Below, piece by piece: positions 48,860 to 58,308 of a DNA stretch of 64,000 bases (its first letter is position 1; every line of letters begins with the position of its first letter). A program made the position numbers and the translations under genes. The notes under the pieces are model-generated. The model searched no databases and had not been told where the DNA came from. It worked only from the letters and a program-made list of their open reading frames with translations. Source of the DNA: Pseudomonas sp. P818 (GTDB lineage: Bacteria; Pseudomonadota; Gammaproteobacteria; Pseudomonadales; Pseudomonadaceae); the NCBI RefSeq assembly GCF_000418555.1, contig NZ_ATKM01000019.1, positions 186,001 to 250,000 on the forward strand, in the 5' to 3' direction.

Positions 48860-49666
48860 TCAGAGCATCAGCTGGCCGCTGGCGATATGCCGCGCGTGGC
48901 CCGCGATCTTCACCCGCTCACCATCGAGGCGACAAAGCAACTCACCACCGCGTGCCGAGCACTGAAAGGCGCTGAGCTCGCTGTGGCCCAGGCGTTCGGC
49001 CCAGTACGGCACCAGCATGCAGTGTGTCGAACCGGTCACCGGGTCCTCGTCGATACCGATGGCAGGCGCGAAGTAACGCGAGACAAAGTCATGCCGCTCG
49101 CCTGCCCCGGTGATCAGCACGCCAAGGCCCGGCAATGCCGCGAGCGCCGGCAGATCGGGGATAAAGCCGCGCACCTGCGCTTCAGACGCCAGCACCACCA
49201 TCAACTCCTGCACGCTGCCATCGGCATTGAGCAGAGCCAGCACCTGCTGCGCGGGCTGATCCATCGCGCGCTCGACCTCGGCTTGCAGCGACGCCGCCAC
49301 CGGTACCACCGGACGCACGGGGAAATCCAGCTCCAGCCGCTCCCCTCGGCGAGTCACGCGCAACGCGCCGGACAGGCAGGTGAACTGCAGTAAGTCGCCC
49401 GCCTCGTGATAGAGATCGAACAGCACCTTGGCGCTGGCCAGGGTCGCATGGCCACACAGCGGCACCTCGCTGGTTGGAGTGAACCAGCGGATGTGCCAGG
49501 CCTCCCCTTCCTTCACCACGAATGCCGTCTCGGCCAGGTTGTGCTCGGCGGCGATACGCTGCATCAGCGATTCGTCCAGCCAGGCATCCAGGCGATAGAC
49601 CATGGCGGGATTGCCCGCGAACGGCTGGTCGGTAAAGGCGTCAACTTGATGAAATTCGAGCGGCAT
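48860..49666 (-). CDS. PhzF family isomerase/epimerase-like protein
   Basis: 268 residues with the two-fold diaminopimelate-epimerase-like layout of PhzF proteins. N-terminal MPLEFHQVDAFTDQPFAGNPAMV contains the family DAFT.....GNP motif, and AAEHNLAETAFV carries the conserved Glu. Further motifs are FTPTSEVPLCGHATLASA and, in the second half, GIDEDPVTGSTHC. It does not belong to a phenazine cluster here, so the role is unknown. Its stop abuts the ABC ATPase stop with no gap (convergent). Confidence 0.92.
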   Translation of the reverse strand: MPLEFHQVDAFTDQPFAGNPAMVYRLDAWLDESLMQRIAAEHNLAETAFVVKEGEAWHIRWFTPTSEVPLCGHATLASAKVLFDLYHEAGDLLQFTCLSGALRVTRRGERLELDFPVRPVVPVAASLQAEVERAMDQPAQQVLALLNADGSVQELMVVLASEAQVRGFIPDLPALAALPGLGVLITGAGERHDFVSRYFAPAIGIDEDPVTGSTHCMLVPYWAERLGHSELSAFQCSARGGELLCRLDGERVKIAGHARHIASGQLML

Positions 49667-49756
49667 GATGCGTTCCTGGCCAGATCAGAAACGCCAGCAT
49701 GCCTGCGCCAAGTCACCTGTAACAGGTACAGTTGCTGTTTTCCAGATGCCCTGGGC

Positions 49757-49780
49757 CTCGCGGCTGAAGCCGCTCCTACA
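49757..49780. repeat. Single REP element
   Basis: CTCGCGGCTGAAGCCGCTCCTACA, one copy of the same REP class as at 4374, between the phzF-like gene and glpK. Confidence 0.75.
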
Positions 49781-49792
49781 GCCCCGCAGAGG

Positions 49793-51280
49793 TCAGGGCT
49801 CGCTGCGCACGCGCTTGACCGCATCCAGCCAACCGGCGTAGAGACGCTCGCGATGCGCGTCGTTCATCCGCGGTTCGAAACGCTGCTGGCGATGCCAGTG
49901 ACTGGCGATGGCATCGAGGTCGCGATACAGCCCGAGCTTCAGCCCTGCCAGATAGGCGACGCCGAGCGCAGTGGTCTCGGTGACTTCGGGCCGCTCGACA
50001 CTGACGCCGAGGATGTCGGCGAGAAACTGCATGACCCAGTTGTTCTCCACCATGCCGCCGTCGACACGCAGCGCGCTGGGCGCCGCCGCGCCGTCCTGAC
50101 GCATGGCTTCGAGCAGGTCGCGGGTCTGGTAGCACACGGACTGCAGGCCGGCGGTGACGATCTCCTTGATCCCGGTGTCACGGGTCAGGCCGAAGATGGC
50201 GCCACGCGCCTTCGGGTCCCAGTAAGGCGCACCCAGACCGGTGAAGGCCGGCACCAAAAACACCCCGCAAGCCTCTCCCGTCGCTTCGGCCAGGGCCTCG
50301 CTTTCGCGCGCATGGCTGATCAACTTGATGCCGTCGCGCAGCCACTGCACCGCCGCGCCGGCAACGAAGATGCTGCCTTCGACCGCGTAGGTGACCTTGC
50401 CATCGAGGCGATAGCCGACCGTGGTGAGCAGACGATTCTTCGAACTCACCGGCTGCTCGCCGGTGTTCTGGATCATGAAGCAGCCGGTGCCATAGGTGCT
50501 CTTGACCATACCCGGTTCGAAGCAGGCCTGACCGATCAAGGCCGCCTGCTGGTCGCCGGCCATGCCCAGCACCGGAATGCTGGCGCCGAGCAGCTCGGCT
50601 TCGGTATGGCCGAACTCGGCGGCGCAGTCGAGCACTTCCGGCAGCAGGCTGGCGGGAATTCCGAACAGCTTAAGCAGCTCTTCGTCCCACTGCTGGGTGT
50701 GGATATTGAACATCAGTGTGCGCGAGGCATTGCTGGCATCGGTGCGGTGCACCTTGCCATCGGTCAGACGCCACAGCAGGAAGCTGTCGACCGTACCGAA
50801 ACGCAGCTCGCCGCGCTCCGCCCGCTCCTGTGCGCCCGGCACGTTGTGCAGGATCCAGCGCAACTTGGTGGCAGAGAAATACGGGTCGATCAGCAGGCCA
50901 GTCCTGGCCGAGACCATCGCTTCGTGGCCTTGGTCCTTGAGTCCGGCGCAGTAGTCGGCGGTGCGACGATCCTGCCAGACGATGGCCGGATGGATCGGCG
51001 TGCCGGTCGCAGCATCCCAGACCAACGTGGTTTCACGCTGGTTGGTGATGCCGATAGCAGCGATCGACTCGGGCTGCAGGCCACTGCTGGCGATGGCATC
51101 GCGACAGACCTTGAGCGTGGACAGCCAGATTTCCTGGCCGTCGTGCTCGACCCAGCCATCCTGCGGGAAGTACTGCTTGAACTCCTGCTGAGCACGCGCG
51201 ACCGGCAAGCCCTGTGCACTGAAGATGATGGCGCGGGAACTGGTGGTGCCCTGGTCGATGGCTAGCAGGTATTGGGACAT
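49793..51280 (-). CDS. glpK: Glycerol kinase
   Basis: Phosphorylates glycerol to glycerol-3-phosphate. 495 residues. FGGY family motifs: the N-terminal phosphate-binding loop [16 protein letters not shown], the conserved [17 protein letters not shown], and the FGGY-type segment [17 protein letters not shown], plus [17 protein letters not shown]. The ATG at 51280 (MSQYLLA) follows GGAA; an upstream start is open. Unusually it runs away from glpR/glpD, and ybaK, not glpF, lies upstream of it. It may be read from the ybaK promoter. Confidence 0.96.
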   Translation of the reverse strand: MSQYLLAIDQGTTSSRAIIFSAQGLPVARAQQEFKQYFPQDGWVEHDGQEIWLSTLKVCRDAIASSGLQPESIAAIGITNQRETTLVWDAATGTPIHPAIVWQDRRTADYCAGLKDQGHEAMVSARTGLLIDPYFSATKLRWILHNVPGAQERAERGELRFGTVDSFLLWRLTDGKVHRTDASNASRTLMFNIHTQQWDEELLKLFGIPASLLPEVLDCAAEFGHTEAELLGASIPVLGMAGDQQAALIGQACFEPGMVKSTYGTGCFMIQNTGEQPVSSKNRLLTTVGYRLDGKVTYAVEGSIFVAGAAVQWLRDGIKLISHARESEALAEATGEACGVFLVPAFTGLGAPYWDPKARGAIFGLTRDTGIKEIVTAGLQSVCYQTRDLLEAMRQDGAAAPSALRVDGGMVENNWVMQFLADILGVSVERPEVTETTALGVAYLAGLKLGLYRDLDAIASHWHRQQRFEPRMNDAHRERLYAGWLDAVKRVRSEP

Positions 51281-51362
51281 GCAAGATTCCTTGTTGTTAT
51301 CGGTAGCGTTCACTGCAGTTGACTGCAGACTGGCTTATTTTGCTTGCAGCATACTGCGCGGC

Positions 51363-51833
51363 TCAGGCTTTGCCGATAGCGGCGAAGTGTCCCTGAGTAT
51401 GCTGCGCCAGGGTATCGGCCGAGAGCTCGAGCTCCAGCCCACGCCGGCCGCCGCTGACATGAATGGTGGAATGCAGGCGCGCCGACTCGTCGATGAAGGT
51501 GCGCAGGCGCTTCTTCTGCCCCAACGGGCTGATGCCGCCAACCAGATAGCCGGTGGCACGCTGCGCTGCCGTCGGGTCGGCCATATCGGCCTTTTTCGCC
51601 CCAGCAGCCGCCGCCAGCGCCTTGAGATCGAGGCTGCCGGCCACCGGCACCACGGCCACCAGCAGCTCGCCCTTCTCGGTGGCCGCGAGCAGCGTCTTGA
51701 ACACGCGCTCGGGCGCCAGGCCCAACTTTTCCGCCGCCTCCAGCCCGTAGGACGGCGCCTTGGGGTCGTGCTGGTAACTGTGTACGCGGTGTTCGGCCTT
51801 GGCCTTCTTCAACAGATCGATTGCAGGCGTCAT
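51363..51833 (-). CDS. ybaK: Cys-tRNA(Pro)/Cys-tRNA(Cys) deacylase YbaK
   Basis: 156 residues. Removes cysteine wrongly attached to tRNA-Pro. The family signatures are MTPAIDLLKKAKAEHRVHSYQHD, GLAPERVFKTLLA with the catalytic Lys, and TGYLVGGISPLGQKKRLRTFID. It lies 82 bp upstream of glpK on the same strand. A GlpR-like motif overlaps its start codon region, so it may have been drawn into glycerol control. Confidence 0.93.
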   Translation of the reverse strand: MTPAIDLLKKAKAEHRVHSYQHDPKAPSYGLEAAEKLGLAPERVFKTLLAATEKGELLVAVVPVAGSLDLKALAAAAGAKKADMADPTAAQRATGYLVGGISPLGQKKRLRTFIDESARLHSTIHVSGGRRGLELELSADTLAQHTQGHFAAIGKA

Positions 51834-51834
51834 G

Positions 51835-51846
51835 TTCGAATGTGAA
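51835..51846. promoter_or_regulatory. Candidate GlpR operator element between ybaK and glpR
   Basis: TTCGAATGTGAA, two bases upstream of the ybaK start and 86 bp upstream of glpR. It matches TTCGAAAGTGAA in front of glpD at 11 of 12 positions, and ATGTTCGAA also matches a half-site of the E. coli GlpR operator. Confidence 0.5.
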
Positions 51847-51901
51847 AAGACGAGGAAAGATGCCCTACATTAACAGGCCGAAAACCTCCACATCTACAGC
51901 C

Positions 51902-51907
51902 TATAAT
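51902..51907 (+). promoter_or_regulatory. glpR promoter -10 element
   Basis: Perfect TATAAT, 24 bp before the glpR start codon; the -35 region is weak. The ribosome-binding site AGGAAG lies between it and the ATG. Confidence 0.6.
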
Positions 51908-51931
51908 GGGTGACCATCACAGGAAGCGCTC

Positions 51932-52690
51932 ATGAATCTCGCTCCCCGCCAGCACGACATCCTCAATCTCGCCCGTGAACGCGGCTACGTCAGCATCGAC
52001 GAACTGGCCCAGGCGTTTGCCGTCACCCCGCAGACCATCCGCCGCGACATCAACCAGTTGGCCGAGCACGGCCTGTTGCGCCGCACTCATGGCGGCGCCG
52101 CCTGCGAAGCCTCGAGCATCCAGAACACCGCCTACGGCATGCGCGCCGGGCAGATGCGCGAGGAGAAGCAGCGCATCGCCGAAGCCGTGGCGGCGCAGAT
52201 TCCCGATCACGCCTCGCTGTTCATCAACATCGGCACCACCACCGAGGCCATCGCTCGCGAGCTGCAGAACCACAAGGGTCTGAAGATCATCACCAACAAC
52301 CTGCACGTGGCCGCACAGCTCAGCGCCAAGGCCGACTTCGAGGTACTGGTGGCCGGCGGCACGGTGCGCAGCGATGGCGGGATCGTCGGCCAGGCGGCGG
52401 TGGATTTCATCCAGCAGTTCAAGGTCGACTACGCCATCGTCGGCATCAGCGGCATCGACGAAGATGGCAGCCTGCTCGATTTCGACTACCAGGAAGTGCG
52501 CGTTTCCCAGGCCATCATCGAAAATGCCCGGCAGGTTTTCCTCGCCGCCGACTCCAGCAAGTTCGGCCGTAACGCCGTGGTGCGCCTGGGCTCCATCGCC
52601 CTGGTCGACCGCGTTTTCACCGATAGCGCGCCCTCTGCCGCCATCACCCGCCTGCTGCACAGCCACAAGGTCCAGCTCGACCTGGTCTGA
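51932..52690 (+). CDS. glpR: Glycerol-3-phosphate regulon repressor GlpR (DeoR family)
   Basis: 252 residues. N-terminal Deo[28 protein letters not shown], then [25 protein letters not shown]. The C-terminal sugar-phosphate sensing domain has [41 protein letters not shown] and [18 protein letters not shown]. Glycerol-3-phosphate is the expected inducer. It precedes glpD and follows, divergently, the ybaK-glpK pair; candidate operators flank both. Confidence 0.95.
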   Translation: MNLAPRQHDILNLARERGYVSIDELAQAFAVTPQTIRRDINQLAEHGLLRRTHGGAACEASSIQNTAYGMRAGQMREEKQRIAEAVAAQIPDHASLFINIGTTTEAIARELQNHKGLKIITNNLHVAAQLSAKADFEVLVAGGTVRSDGGIVGQAAVDFIQQFKVDYAIVGISGIDEDGSLLDFDYQEVRVSQAIIENARQVFLAADSSKFGRNAVVRLGSIALVDRVFTDSAPSAAITRLLHSHKVQLDLV

Positions 52691-52785
52691 GCACGCTCCC
52701 TCCGAACGACGCCCACGCTCCTTTCACGACCACTCGGCGCGCAATCGCGCGCCGGGGTAGCGAAGTTGCACATGTTCGTCTAGCA

Positions 52786-52805
52786 TATTTTCGAAAGTGA
52801 ACATA
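52786..52805. promoter_or_regulatory. Candidate GlpR operator upstream of glpD
   Basis: TATTTTCGAAAGTGAACATA: the left half matches the E. coli GlpR consensus WATKYTCGWW fully, and the right half (GTGAACATA) differs from CGAACATA by one base. A further half-site ATGTTCG lies at 52772-52778 and an ATTCGAAT palindrome at 52811-52818. Confidence 0.55.
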
Positions 52806-52838
52806 AACACATTCGAATCCAATAGCCGAGCGTGCCCT

Positions 52839-54368
52839 ATGCCCCACGATCCATTCACCAGCCCCGTTGCGGAAGTCTATGACCTCGCCGTCGTTGGCGG
52901 CGGTATCAATGGCGTGGGCATCGCAGCGGATGCAGCCGGTCGCGGCCTGTCCGTGTTCCTTTGCGAAAAGGACGACTTGGCCAGCCATACTTCATCTGCC
53001 AGCAGCAAGCTGATCCACGGCGGCTTGCGCTACCTGGAGCACCACGAATTCCGCCTGGTACGTGAGGCCCTGGCCGAGCGCGAAGTATTGCTGGCCAAGG
53101 CGCCGCATATCGTCAAACCGATGCGCTTCGTTCTGCCGCACCGCCCCCACCTGCGTCCGGCCTGGATGATCCGCGCCGGCCTGTTCCTCTACGACCATCT
53201 GGGCAAGCGCGAGCGTCTGCCGGCTTCGCGCGGCATGCGCTTCGGCGCCGGTAGCCCGTTGAAAGCGGAGATCAGCCGCGGTTTCGAATATTCCGACTGC
53301 TGGGTGGACGATGCTCGCCTGGTGGTGCTAAACGCCATGGCCGCACGGGAGAAAGGCGCACACATTCACCCGCGTACGCGCTGTGTCAGCGCTCGACGCA
53401 GCAAAGGGCTGTGGCATATCCATCTGGAGCGCAGCGACGGCAGCCTGCTGTCGATTCGCGCCCGCGCGCTGGTCAACGCAGCGGGTCCCTGGGTCGCGCG
53501 CTTCATTCGTGAAGACCTCAAGCAACAGTCGCCCTATGGCATCCGCCTGATTCAGGGCAGCCATATCGTCGTACCGCGCCTGTATGACGGTGAACAGGCC
53601 TACATACTGCAGAACGAAGACCGCCGTATCGTCTTCGCCATTCCCTATCTGGAGCGCTTCACCCTGATCGGCACCACCGACCGCGAATATCAGGGTGACC
53701 CTGCCCAGGTGGCGATCACCGCCGAAGAAACCGATTACCTGCTCAAGGTGGTCAATGACCACTTCAAGCAGCAGCTTGGCCGGGCCGACGTGCTGCACAG
53801 CTTCTCCGGCGTGCGCCCGTTGTGCGACGACGAATCCGATGAGCCTTCGGCCATCACCCGCGATTACACCCTGTCGCTCTCCGGAACGCCGGGCGAAGCG
53901 CCGTTGCTCTCGGTATTCGGCGGCAAGCTGACCACCTACCGCAAGCTGGCCGAGTCGGCCATGCAGCAACTGGCCCCCTACTTCAGCAAACTCGGCCCGA
54001 GCTGGACAGCCAGCGCGCCCTTGCCTGGTGGCGAGAACATGCAAGACCAGAGTGCCCTGGTCGAAGCCCTCTGCGAAAGCCATGGCTGGCTACCTTCCAG
54101 CCTGGCCAGACGCTGGGCTGCCACTTACGGCAGCCGCACCTGGCGCCTGCTCGAAGGCGTGCACAACCTGACCGACCTCGGCGAACACCTTGGCGCCGGC
54201 CTCTACACCCGCGAAGTGGATTATCTGCGCCGCGAAGAGTGGGCCCGCAGCAGCGCCGATATTCTCTGGCGGCGCAGCAAACTGGGGCTGTTCATGACAC
54301 CGACACAGCAGGCCCGCCTGCAGGACTATCTGAACAGCCGTGACCCGCATTCGGCCCATGCCGCCTGA
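52839..54368 (+). CDS. glpD: Aerobic glycerol-3-phosphate dehydrogenase
   Basis: FAD enzyme on the inner membrane that oxidises glycerol-3-phosphate to dihydroxyacetone phosphate and feeds electrons to quinone. 509 residues. The FAD-binding motif is LAVVGGGINGVGIAADAAGRG; substrate and family motifs are SSKLIHGGLRYLE, GIRLIQGSHIVVPR, LIGTTDREYQGDP and SVFGGKLTTYRKLAE. MPHDPF at 52839 is chosen; a start 14 codons earlier would overlap the candidate operator region. A terminator follows. Confidence 0.95.
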   Translation: MPHDPFTSPVAEVYDLAVVGGGINGVGIAADAAGRGLSVFLCEKDDLASHTSSASSKLIHGGLRYLEHHEFRLVREALAEREVLLAKAPHIVKPMRFVLPHRPHLRPAWMIRAGLFLYDHLGKRERLPASRGMRFGAGSPLKAEISRGFEYSDCWVDDARLVVLNAMAAREKGAHIHPRTRCVSARRSKGLWHIHLERSDGSLLSIRARALVNAAGPWVARFIREDLKQQSPYGIRLIQGSHIVVPRLYDGEQAYILQNEDRRIVFAIPYLERFTLIGTTDREYQGDPAQVAITAEETDYLLKVVNDHFKQQLGRADVLHSFSGVRPLCDDESDEPSAITRDYTLSLSGTPGEAPLLSVFGGKLTTYRKLAESAMQQLAPYFSKLGPSWTASAPLPGGENMQDQSALVEALCESHGWLPSSLARRWAATYGSRTWRLLEGVHNLTDLGEHLGAGLYTREVDYLRREEWARSSADILWRRSKLGLFMTPTQQARLQDYLNSRDPHSAHAA

Positions 54369-54384
54369 TATTCTGCGTGCCGAT

Positions 54385-54407
54385 GCCCCGCTTGCCGGGG
54401 CTTTTTT
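54385..54407 (+). terminator. glpD terminator
   Basis: GCCCCG, loop CTTGC, CGGGGC (54385-54401), followed by TTTTTT. Confidence 0.88.
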
Positions 54408-54496
54408 ATGCCCACAAAAAAATAAAAATATTTCATTCGATCAAACGATCAAGCCTCAGTACAACTTCCGGCAACTTTTTATTTCGCCATTTCAAT

Positions 54497-54535
54497 AACT
54501 TGGCACCAAGTTGCGGAATAAAAACATTCTTATTC
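54497..54535. promoter_or_regulatory. Palindromic sites in the A/T-rich bfr upstream region
   Basis: AACTTGGCACCAAGTT at 54497-54512 is a perfect 16-bp palindrome. Right after it, GAATAA (54516-54521) and TTATTC (54530-54535) form a second inverted repeat. Both lie 100-140 bp upstream of bfr in a strongly A/T-rich stretch after the glpD terminator. They may be operators for iron or redox control; the regulator is not identified, and a clear Fur box is not seen. Confidence 0.45.
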
Positions 54536-54637
54536 AGTTTTATTTTTACTTATGTTTCAAGAGCTTAGGTTTGACAGCAGAAAGAAGCCGGCAGAAAATT
54601 CAAGGCCACCACGGTCATCGAAACAGCAGGAGCGGTC

Positions 54638-55108
54638 ATGAAAGGCGACAAGAAGGTCATTCAACACCTGAACAAGATTCTTGGTAACGAACTGGTCGCC
54701 ATCAACCAGTACTTCCTGCATGCACGCATGTATGAAGACTGGGGCCTGAAAAAACTCGGCGAGCATGAGTACCACGAGTCCATCGATGAGATGAAGCACG
54801 CCGACAAGCTGATCAAGCGCATCCTCTTCCTCGAAGGCATTCCCAATCTGCAGGACCTGGGCAAGATCCTGATCGGTGAAAACACCAAGGAAATGCTCGA
54901 GTGCGACCTCAAGATCGAGCACAAGGCACATGCCGACCTCAAGGCTGCCATCGCTTACTGCGAAAGCATCGGCGACTACGCCAGCCGCGAACTGCTCGAG
55001 GAGATTCTCTGCTCCGAGGAAGATCACATCGACTGGCTGGAAACCCAGCTGAGCCTGATCGAAGCCGTCGGCCTGCAGAATTACCTGCAATCGCAGATGG
55101 ACGAATAA
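54638..55108 (+). CDS. bfr: Bacterioferritin (BfrB type)
   Basis: Heme-containing 24-mer iron-storage protein with ferroxidase activity. 156 residues. The diiron ligands are all present: Glu18, Glu51, His54, Glu94, Glu127 and His130. Met52 is the expected heme ligand between subunits (DEMKHAD). The start [12 protein letters not shown] is typical of the Pseudomonas iron-storage Bfr. A terminator follows, and the upstream 230 bp are A/T-rich with palindromes. Confidence 0.95.
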   Translation: MKGDKKVIQHLNKILGNELVAINQYFLHARMYEDWGLKKLGEHEYHESIDEMKHADKLIKRILFLEGIPNLQDLGKILIGENTKEMLECDLKIEHKAHADLKAAIAYCESIGDYASRELLEEILCSEEDHIDWLETQLSLIEAVGLQNYLQSQMDE

Positions 55109-55130
55109 CTCCTATCCGCGACATAAAAGA

Positions 55131-55155
55131 ACGGGAGCCGATGGCTCCCGTTTTT
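55131..55155 (+). terminator. bfr terminator
   Basis: ACGGGAGCC, GAT, GGCTCCCGT followed by a T-run. Confidence 0.88.
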
Positions 55156-55173
55156 ATTGCTACCACGAACATA

Positions 55174-55224
55174 GTGGGAGGGGCTTCAGCCGCGATAGCG
55201 AGTCGCCGCTGAAGCGCCTCCCAC
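55174..55224. repeat. REP doublet
   Basis: GTGGGAGGGGCTTCAGCCGCGA and a diverged inverted copy CGCCGCTGAAGCGCCTCCCAC, between bfr and the RND gene. A GTGGGAGG variant of the GTAGGAGCGG class. Confidence 0.75.
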
Positions 55225-55227
55225 GAC

Positions 55228-58200
55228 TCAACGCGCTTCGCTCTCCTTGACCCGGAACCAGGCCGCATAGAGTGCCGGCAGGAACAGCAGGGTCAACGCC
55301 GTGGCGACCACCAGCCCCCCCATGATGGCCACGGCCATCGGCCCGAAGAACACGCTGCGTGACAGCGGGATCATCGCCAGCACGGCCGCCAGTGCGGTCA
55401 GCACGATGGGGCGGAAGCGCCGCACGGTGGCTTCGATGATGGCGTGCCAGCGATCGAGGCCGTGGCTGATGTCCTGCTCGATCTGATCAACCAGAATCAC
55501 CGAGTTGCGCATGATCATCCCCGCCAGGGCGATGGTGCCGAGCATGGCGACGAAACCGAACGGCTGGCGGAAGATCAGCAGGAACAGCGTCACGCCGATC
55601 AGCCCCAGCGGCGCGGTGAGAAACACCATGGCCGAGCGCGAGAAGCTCCTGAGCTGCAGCATCAACAGCGTCAGCACCACGACGATGAACAGCGGGATAC
55701 CGGCGTTCACCGATTTCTGCCCGCGCTGCGAGTCCTCGACCGTACCGCCCACCTCCAGCAGGTAACCATCCGGCAGCTCGGCACGGATCGGCTCCAGCGT
55801 CGGCAGGATCTGCTTGGTCAGGCTGGCCGGCTGCTCCTTGCCGTAGACATCGGCCCGCACGGTGACGTTGGGCAGGCGGTTACGGTGCCAGATGATGCCT
55901 TCCTCGAAGCCATATTCCAACGTGGCCACCTGCGACAGGGCCACACTACGCCCATTGTCGGTCGGCACCGCCAGGCTCGGCAGCAGGCTCAAGGCCTTGC
56001 GCTCCTGCGGCGTGCCACGCTGGAGAATCTCGATCAGCTCATTGCCTTCGCGGTACTGGCTGACGCTGGTGCCCGATAGCGAGCCCTGCAAAAAGCGCGA
56101 CAATTCGGCGGTATTGACCCCCAGCGCGCGCGCGCGATCCTGATCGATGTTGAGGATCACCACCTTGCTCGGCTCCTCCCAGTCCAGATGCACGTTCACC
56201 ACATGCGGGTTCTCGCGCACCTTGTCCGCTACCTGTCGAGCCAGGGCACGCACCTCGTCGATATGCTCGCCGCTGACGCGGAACTGGATCGGATAGCCTA
56301 CGGGTGGGCCGTTCTCCAGGCGGCTGACGCGGCTGCGCAGCGCTGGGAACTCGTCGTTCATGGTCTGGATCAGCCAGGTACGCAGGCGCTCGCGCTCCTC
56401 GATGCTCGACGCCAGCACGACGAACTGGGCAAAGCTCGCCGCCGGCAATTGCTGATCCAGAGGCAGATAGAAGCGCGGTGAACCGGTGCCAACGTAAGCC
56501 ACGTAGTTGTCGATGCCCGACTGCTCCTTGAGCAGTTGCTCCAGGCGACGCACCTCGGCCTCGGTGGCGCTTAGCGACGCGCCCTCTTCCAGCTTGATAT
56601 CGACCATCAGCTCCAGGCGACCGGAGGCCGGGAAGAACTGTTGCGGCACGAAGCGGAACAGCAATACCGAGCCGACGAACAAGCCGATGGTCAGCAGGAT
56701 GACGATGCCGCGACGGCGTACACACCATTGGACCGTGGCGCGTACGCGGCGATAGAACGGCGTCGAATAGGGATCATGGCCCGCATCGCTGCCACCGTGT
56801 TTCGCCGCGTGCAGCTTGGCCAGGTCCGGCAGCAGCTTGTCGCCCAGATAGGGCACGAACATCACCGCCGCGATCCACGAGGCGATCAGCGAGATGGCCA
56901 CCACCTGGAAGATCGAGCGGGTGTACTCGCCCGTGCCGGACTGCGCGGTAGCGATGGGCAGAAAGCCCGCGGCGGTAATCAGGGTGCCGGTGAGCATGGG
57001 AAACGCGGTGCTGGTCCACGCGAAGCTGGCAGCCTTGAGGCGGTCATAGCCCTGTTCCATCTTGATCGCCATCATCTCCACCGCGATGATCGCGTCGTCC
57101 ACCAGCAGGCCCAGGCCGAGTACCAGCGCGCCGAGAGAAATCTTGTGCAGGCCTATCCCCAGGTAGTACATGGCGGCGAAGGTCATCGCCAGCACCAGCG
57201 GGATCACCAGGGCCACCACCAGGCCCGTGCGCAGACCGAGTGAGAAGAAGCTGACCGCGAGCACGATCACCAGCGCCTCGACCAGCACCTTGACGAACTC
57301 ACCCACGCCGGCCTTCACCGCCGCCGGCTGATCCGACACCTTGCGCAGTTCCATGCCCAGCGGCAGGGTCTGCTGCAGGCGCGCGAACTCGCCCTCCAGC
57401 GCCTTGCCCAGTACCAGGATGTCGCCGCCGTCCTTCATCGACACGGCAATACCGATGGCGTCCTCCCCCATGAAGCGCATGCGCGGTGCAGGTGGATCGT
57501 TGAACCCCCGCTTGACCTCGGCCACATCGGCAATGCGGAAGGTGCGATCACCGACGCGAATGGGGAAGTTGCGAATCTCCTCCACCGACTCGAAGCGCCC
57601 GGTCACCCGTAGCTGGATACGCTCGCTGGACGTCTCGAAGAAGCCGGCCGCCGCCACCGCATTCTGCGCCTCCAGCGCCTGCTGCACGGCAGACAAGGGC
57701 AGGCCCAGGGTCGCCAGCTTGGTGTTGGACAGTTCGATCCAGATCTTCTCGTCCTGCAGGCCCACCAGCTCGACCTTGCCGACGTCCTTGACCCGCTGCA
57801 GTTGCAGCTGCAGGCGGTCGGCATAGTCCTTGAGCACCGCGTAGTCGAATCCGTTGCCGGTCAGGGCATAGATGTTGCCGAAGGTGGTGCCGAACTCGTC
57901 GTTGAAGAACGGCCCCTGGATGCCGGGCGGCAGCGTGTGGCGGATGTCGCTGATCTTCTTGCGTACCTGGTACCACAGCTCGGGAATCTGCGAGCTGCGC
58001 ATCGAGTCGCGCGCCATGAAGGTGACCTGCGACTCACCCGGGCGGGAGAAGCTGGTGATGCGGTCGTACTCGCCGGTCTCCATCAGCTTCTTCTCGATCC
58101 GCTCGGTGACCTGGCGCGAGACCTCTTCGGCGCTGGCGCCCGGCCAGTTGGTGCGAATCACCATGGCCTTGAAGGTGAAGGGTGGGTCTTCGCTCTGCCC

Positions 58201-58302
58201 CAGCTTGGTGTAGGACAGCGCCCCCACCACGGCGAACAGCAGCATGATGTAGAGAACGATCTCACGATGGCGCAGCGCCCAGGCAGACAGGTTGAAGCTC
58301 AT
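55228..58302 (-). CDS. RND efflux pump, AcrB/HAE1-type inner-membrane subunit
   Basis: 1024 residues. Proton-driven tripartite pump subunit with 12 helices and two large periplasmic loops. The N-terminus is MSFNLSAWALRHREIVLYIML. The central helix 4 proton-relay region reads GLGLLVDDAIIAVEMM with the paired acidic residues, and the C-terminal relay is GMIMRNSVILVDQIEQD. DPPF/NWPGASAEEV and related porter-domain motifs are present. It forms a two-gene operon with the upstream fusion protein (six-base gap). No outer-membrane channel gene accompanies it, so it must borrow one. Substrates unknown; it resembles the TriC-like rather than the MexB branch. Confidence 0.92.
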   Translation of the reverse strand: MSFNLSAWALRHREIVLYIMLLFAVVGALSYTKLGQSEDPPFTFKAMVIRTNWPGASAEEVSRQVTERIEKKLMETGEYDRITSFSRPGESQVTFMARDSMRSSQIPELWYQVRKKISDIRHTLPPGIQGPFFNDEFGTTFGNIYALTGNGFDYAVLKDYADRLQLQLQRVKDVGKVELVGLQDEKIWIELSNTKLATLGLPLSAVQQALEAQNAVAAAGFFETSSERIQLRVTGRFESVEEIRNFPIRVGDRTFRIADVAEVKRGFNDPPAPRMRFMGEDAIGIAVSMKDGGDILVLGKALEGEFARLQQTLPLGMELRKVSDQPAAVKAGVGEFVKVLVEALVIVLAVSFFSLGLRTGLVVALVIPLVLAMTFAAMYYLGIGLHKISLGALVLGLGLLVDDAIIAVEMMAIKMEQGYDRLKAASFAWTSTAFPMLTGTLITAAGFLPIATAQSGTGEYTRSIFQVVAISLIASWIAAVMFVPYLGDKLLPDLAKLHAAKHGGSDAGHDPYSTPFYRRVRATVQWCVRRRGIVILLTIGLFVGSVLLFRFVPQQFFPASGRLELMVDIKLEEGASLSATEAEVRRLEQLLKEQSGIDNYVAYVGTGSPRFYLPLDQQLPAASFAQFVVLASSIEERERLRTWLIQTMNDEFPALRSRVSRLENGPPVGYPIQFRVSGEHIDEVRALARQVADKVRENPHVVNVHLDWEEPSKVVILNIDQDRARALGVNTAELSRFLQGSLSGTSVSQYREGNELIEILQRGTPQERKALSLLPSLAVPTDNGRSVALSQVATLEYGFEEGIIWHRNRLPNVTVRADVYGKEQPASLTKQILPTLEPIRAELPDGYLLEVGGTVEDSQRGQKSVNAGIPLFIVVVLTLLMLQLRSFSRSAMVFLTAPLGLIGVTLFLLIFRQPFGFVAMLGTIALAGMIMRNSVILVDQIEQDISHGLDRWHAIIEATVRRFRPIVLTALAAVLAMIPLSRSVFFGPMAVAIMGGLVVATALTLLFLPALYAAWFRVKESEAR

Positions 58303-58308
58303 GCCGGC

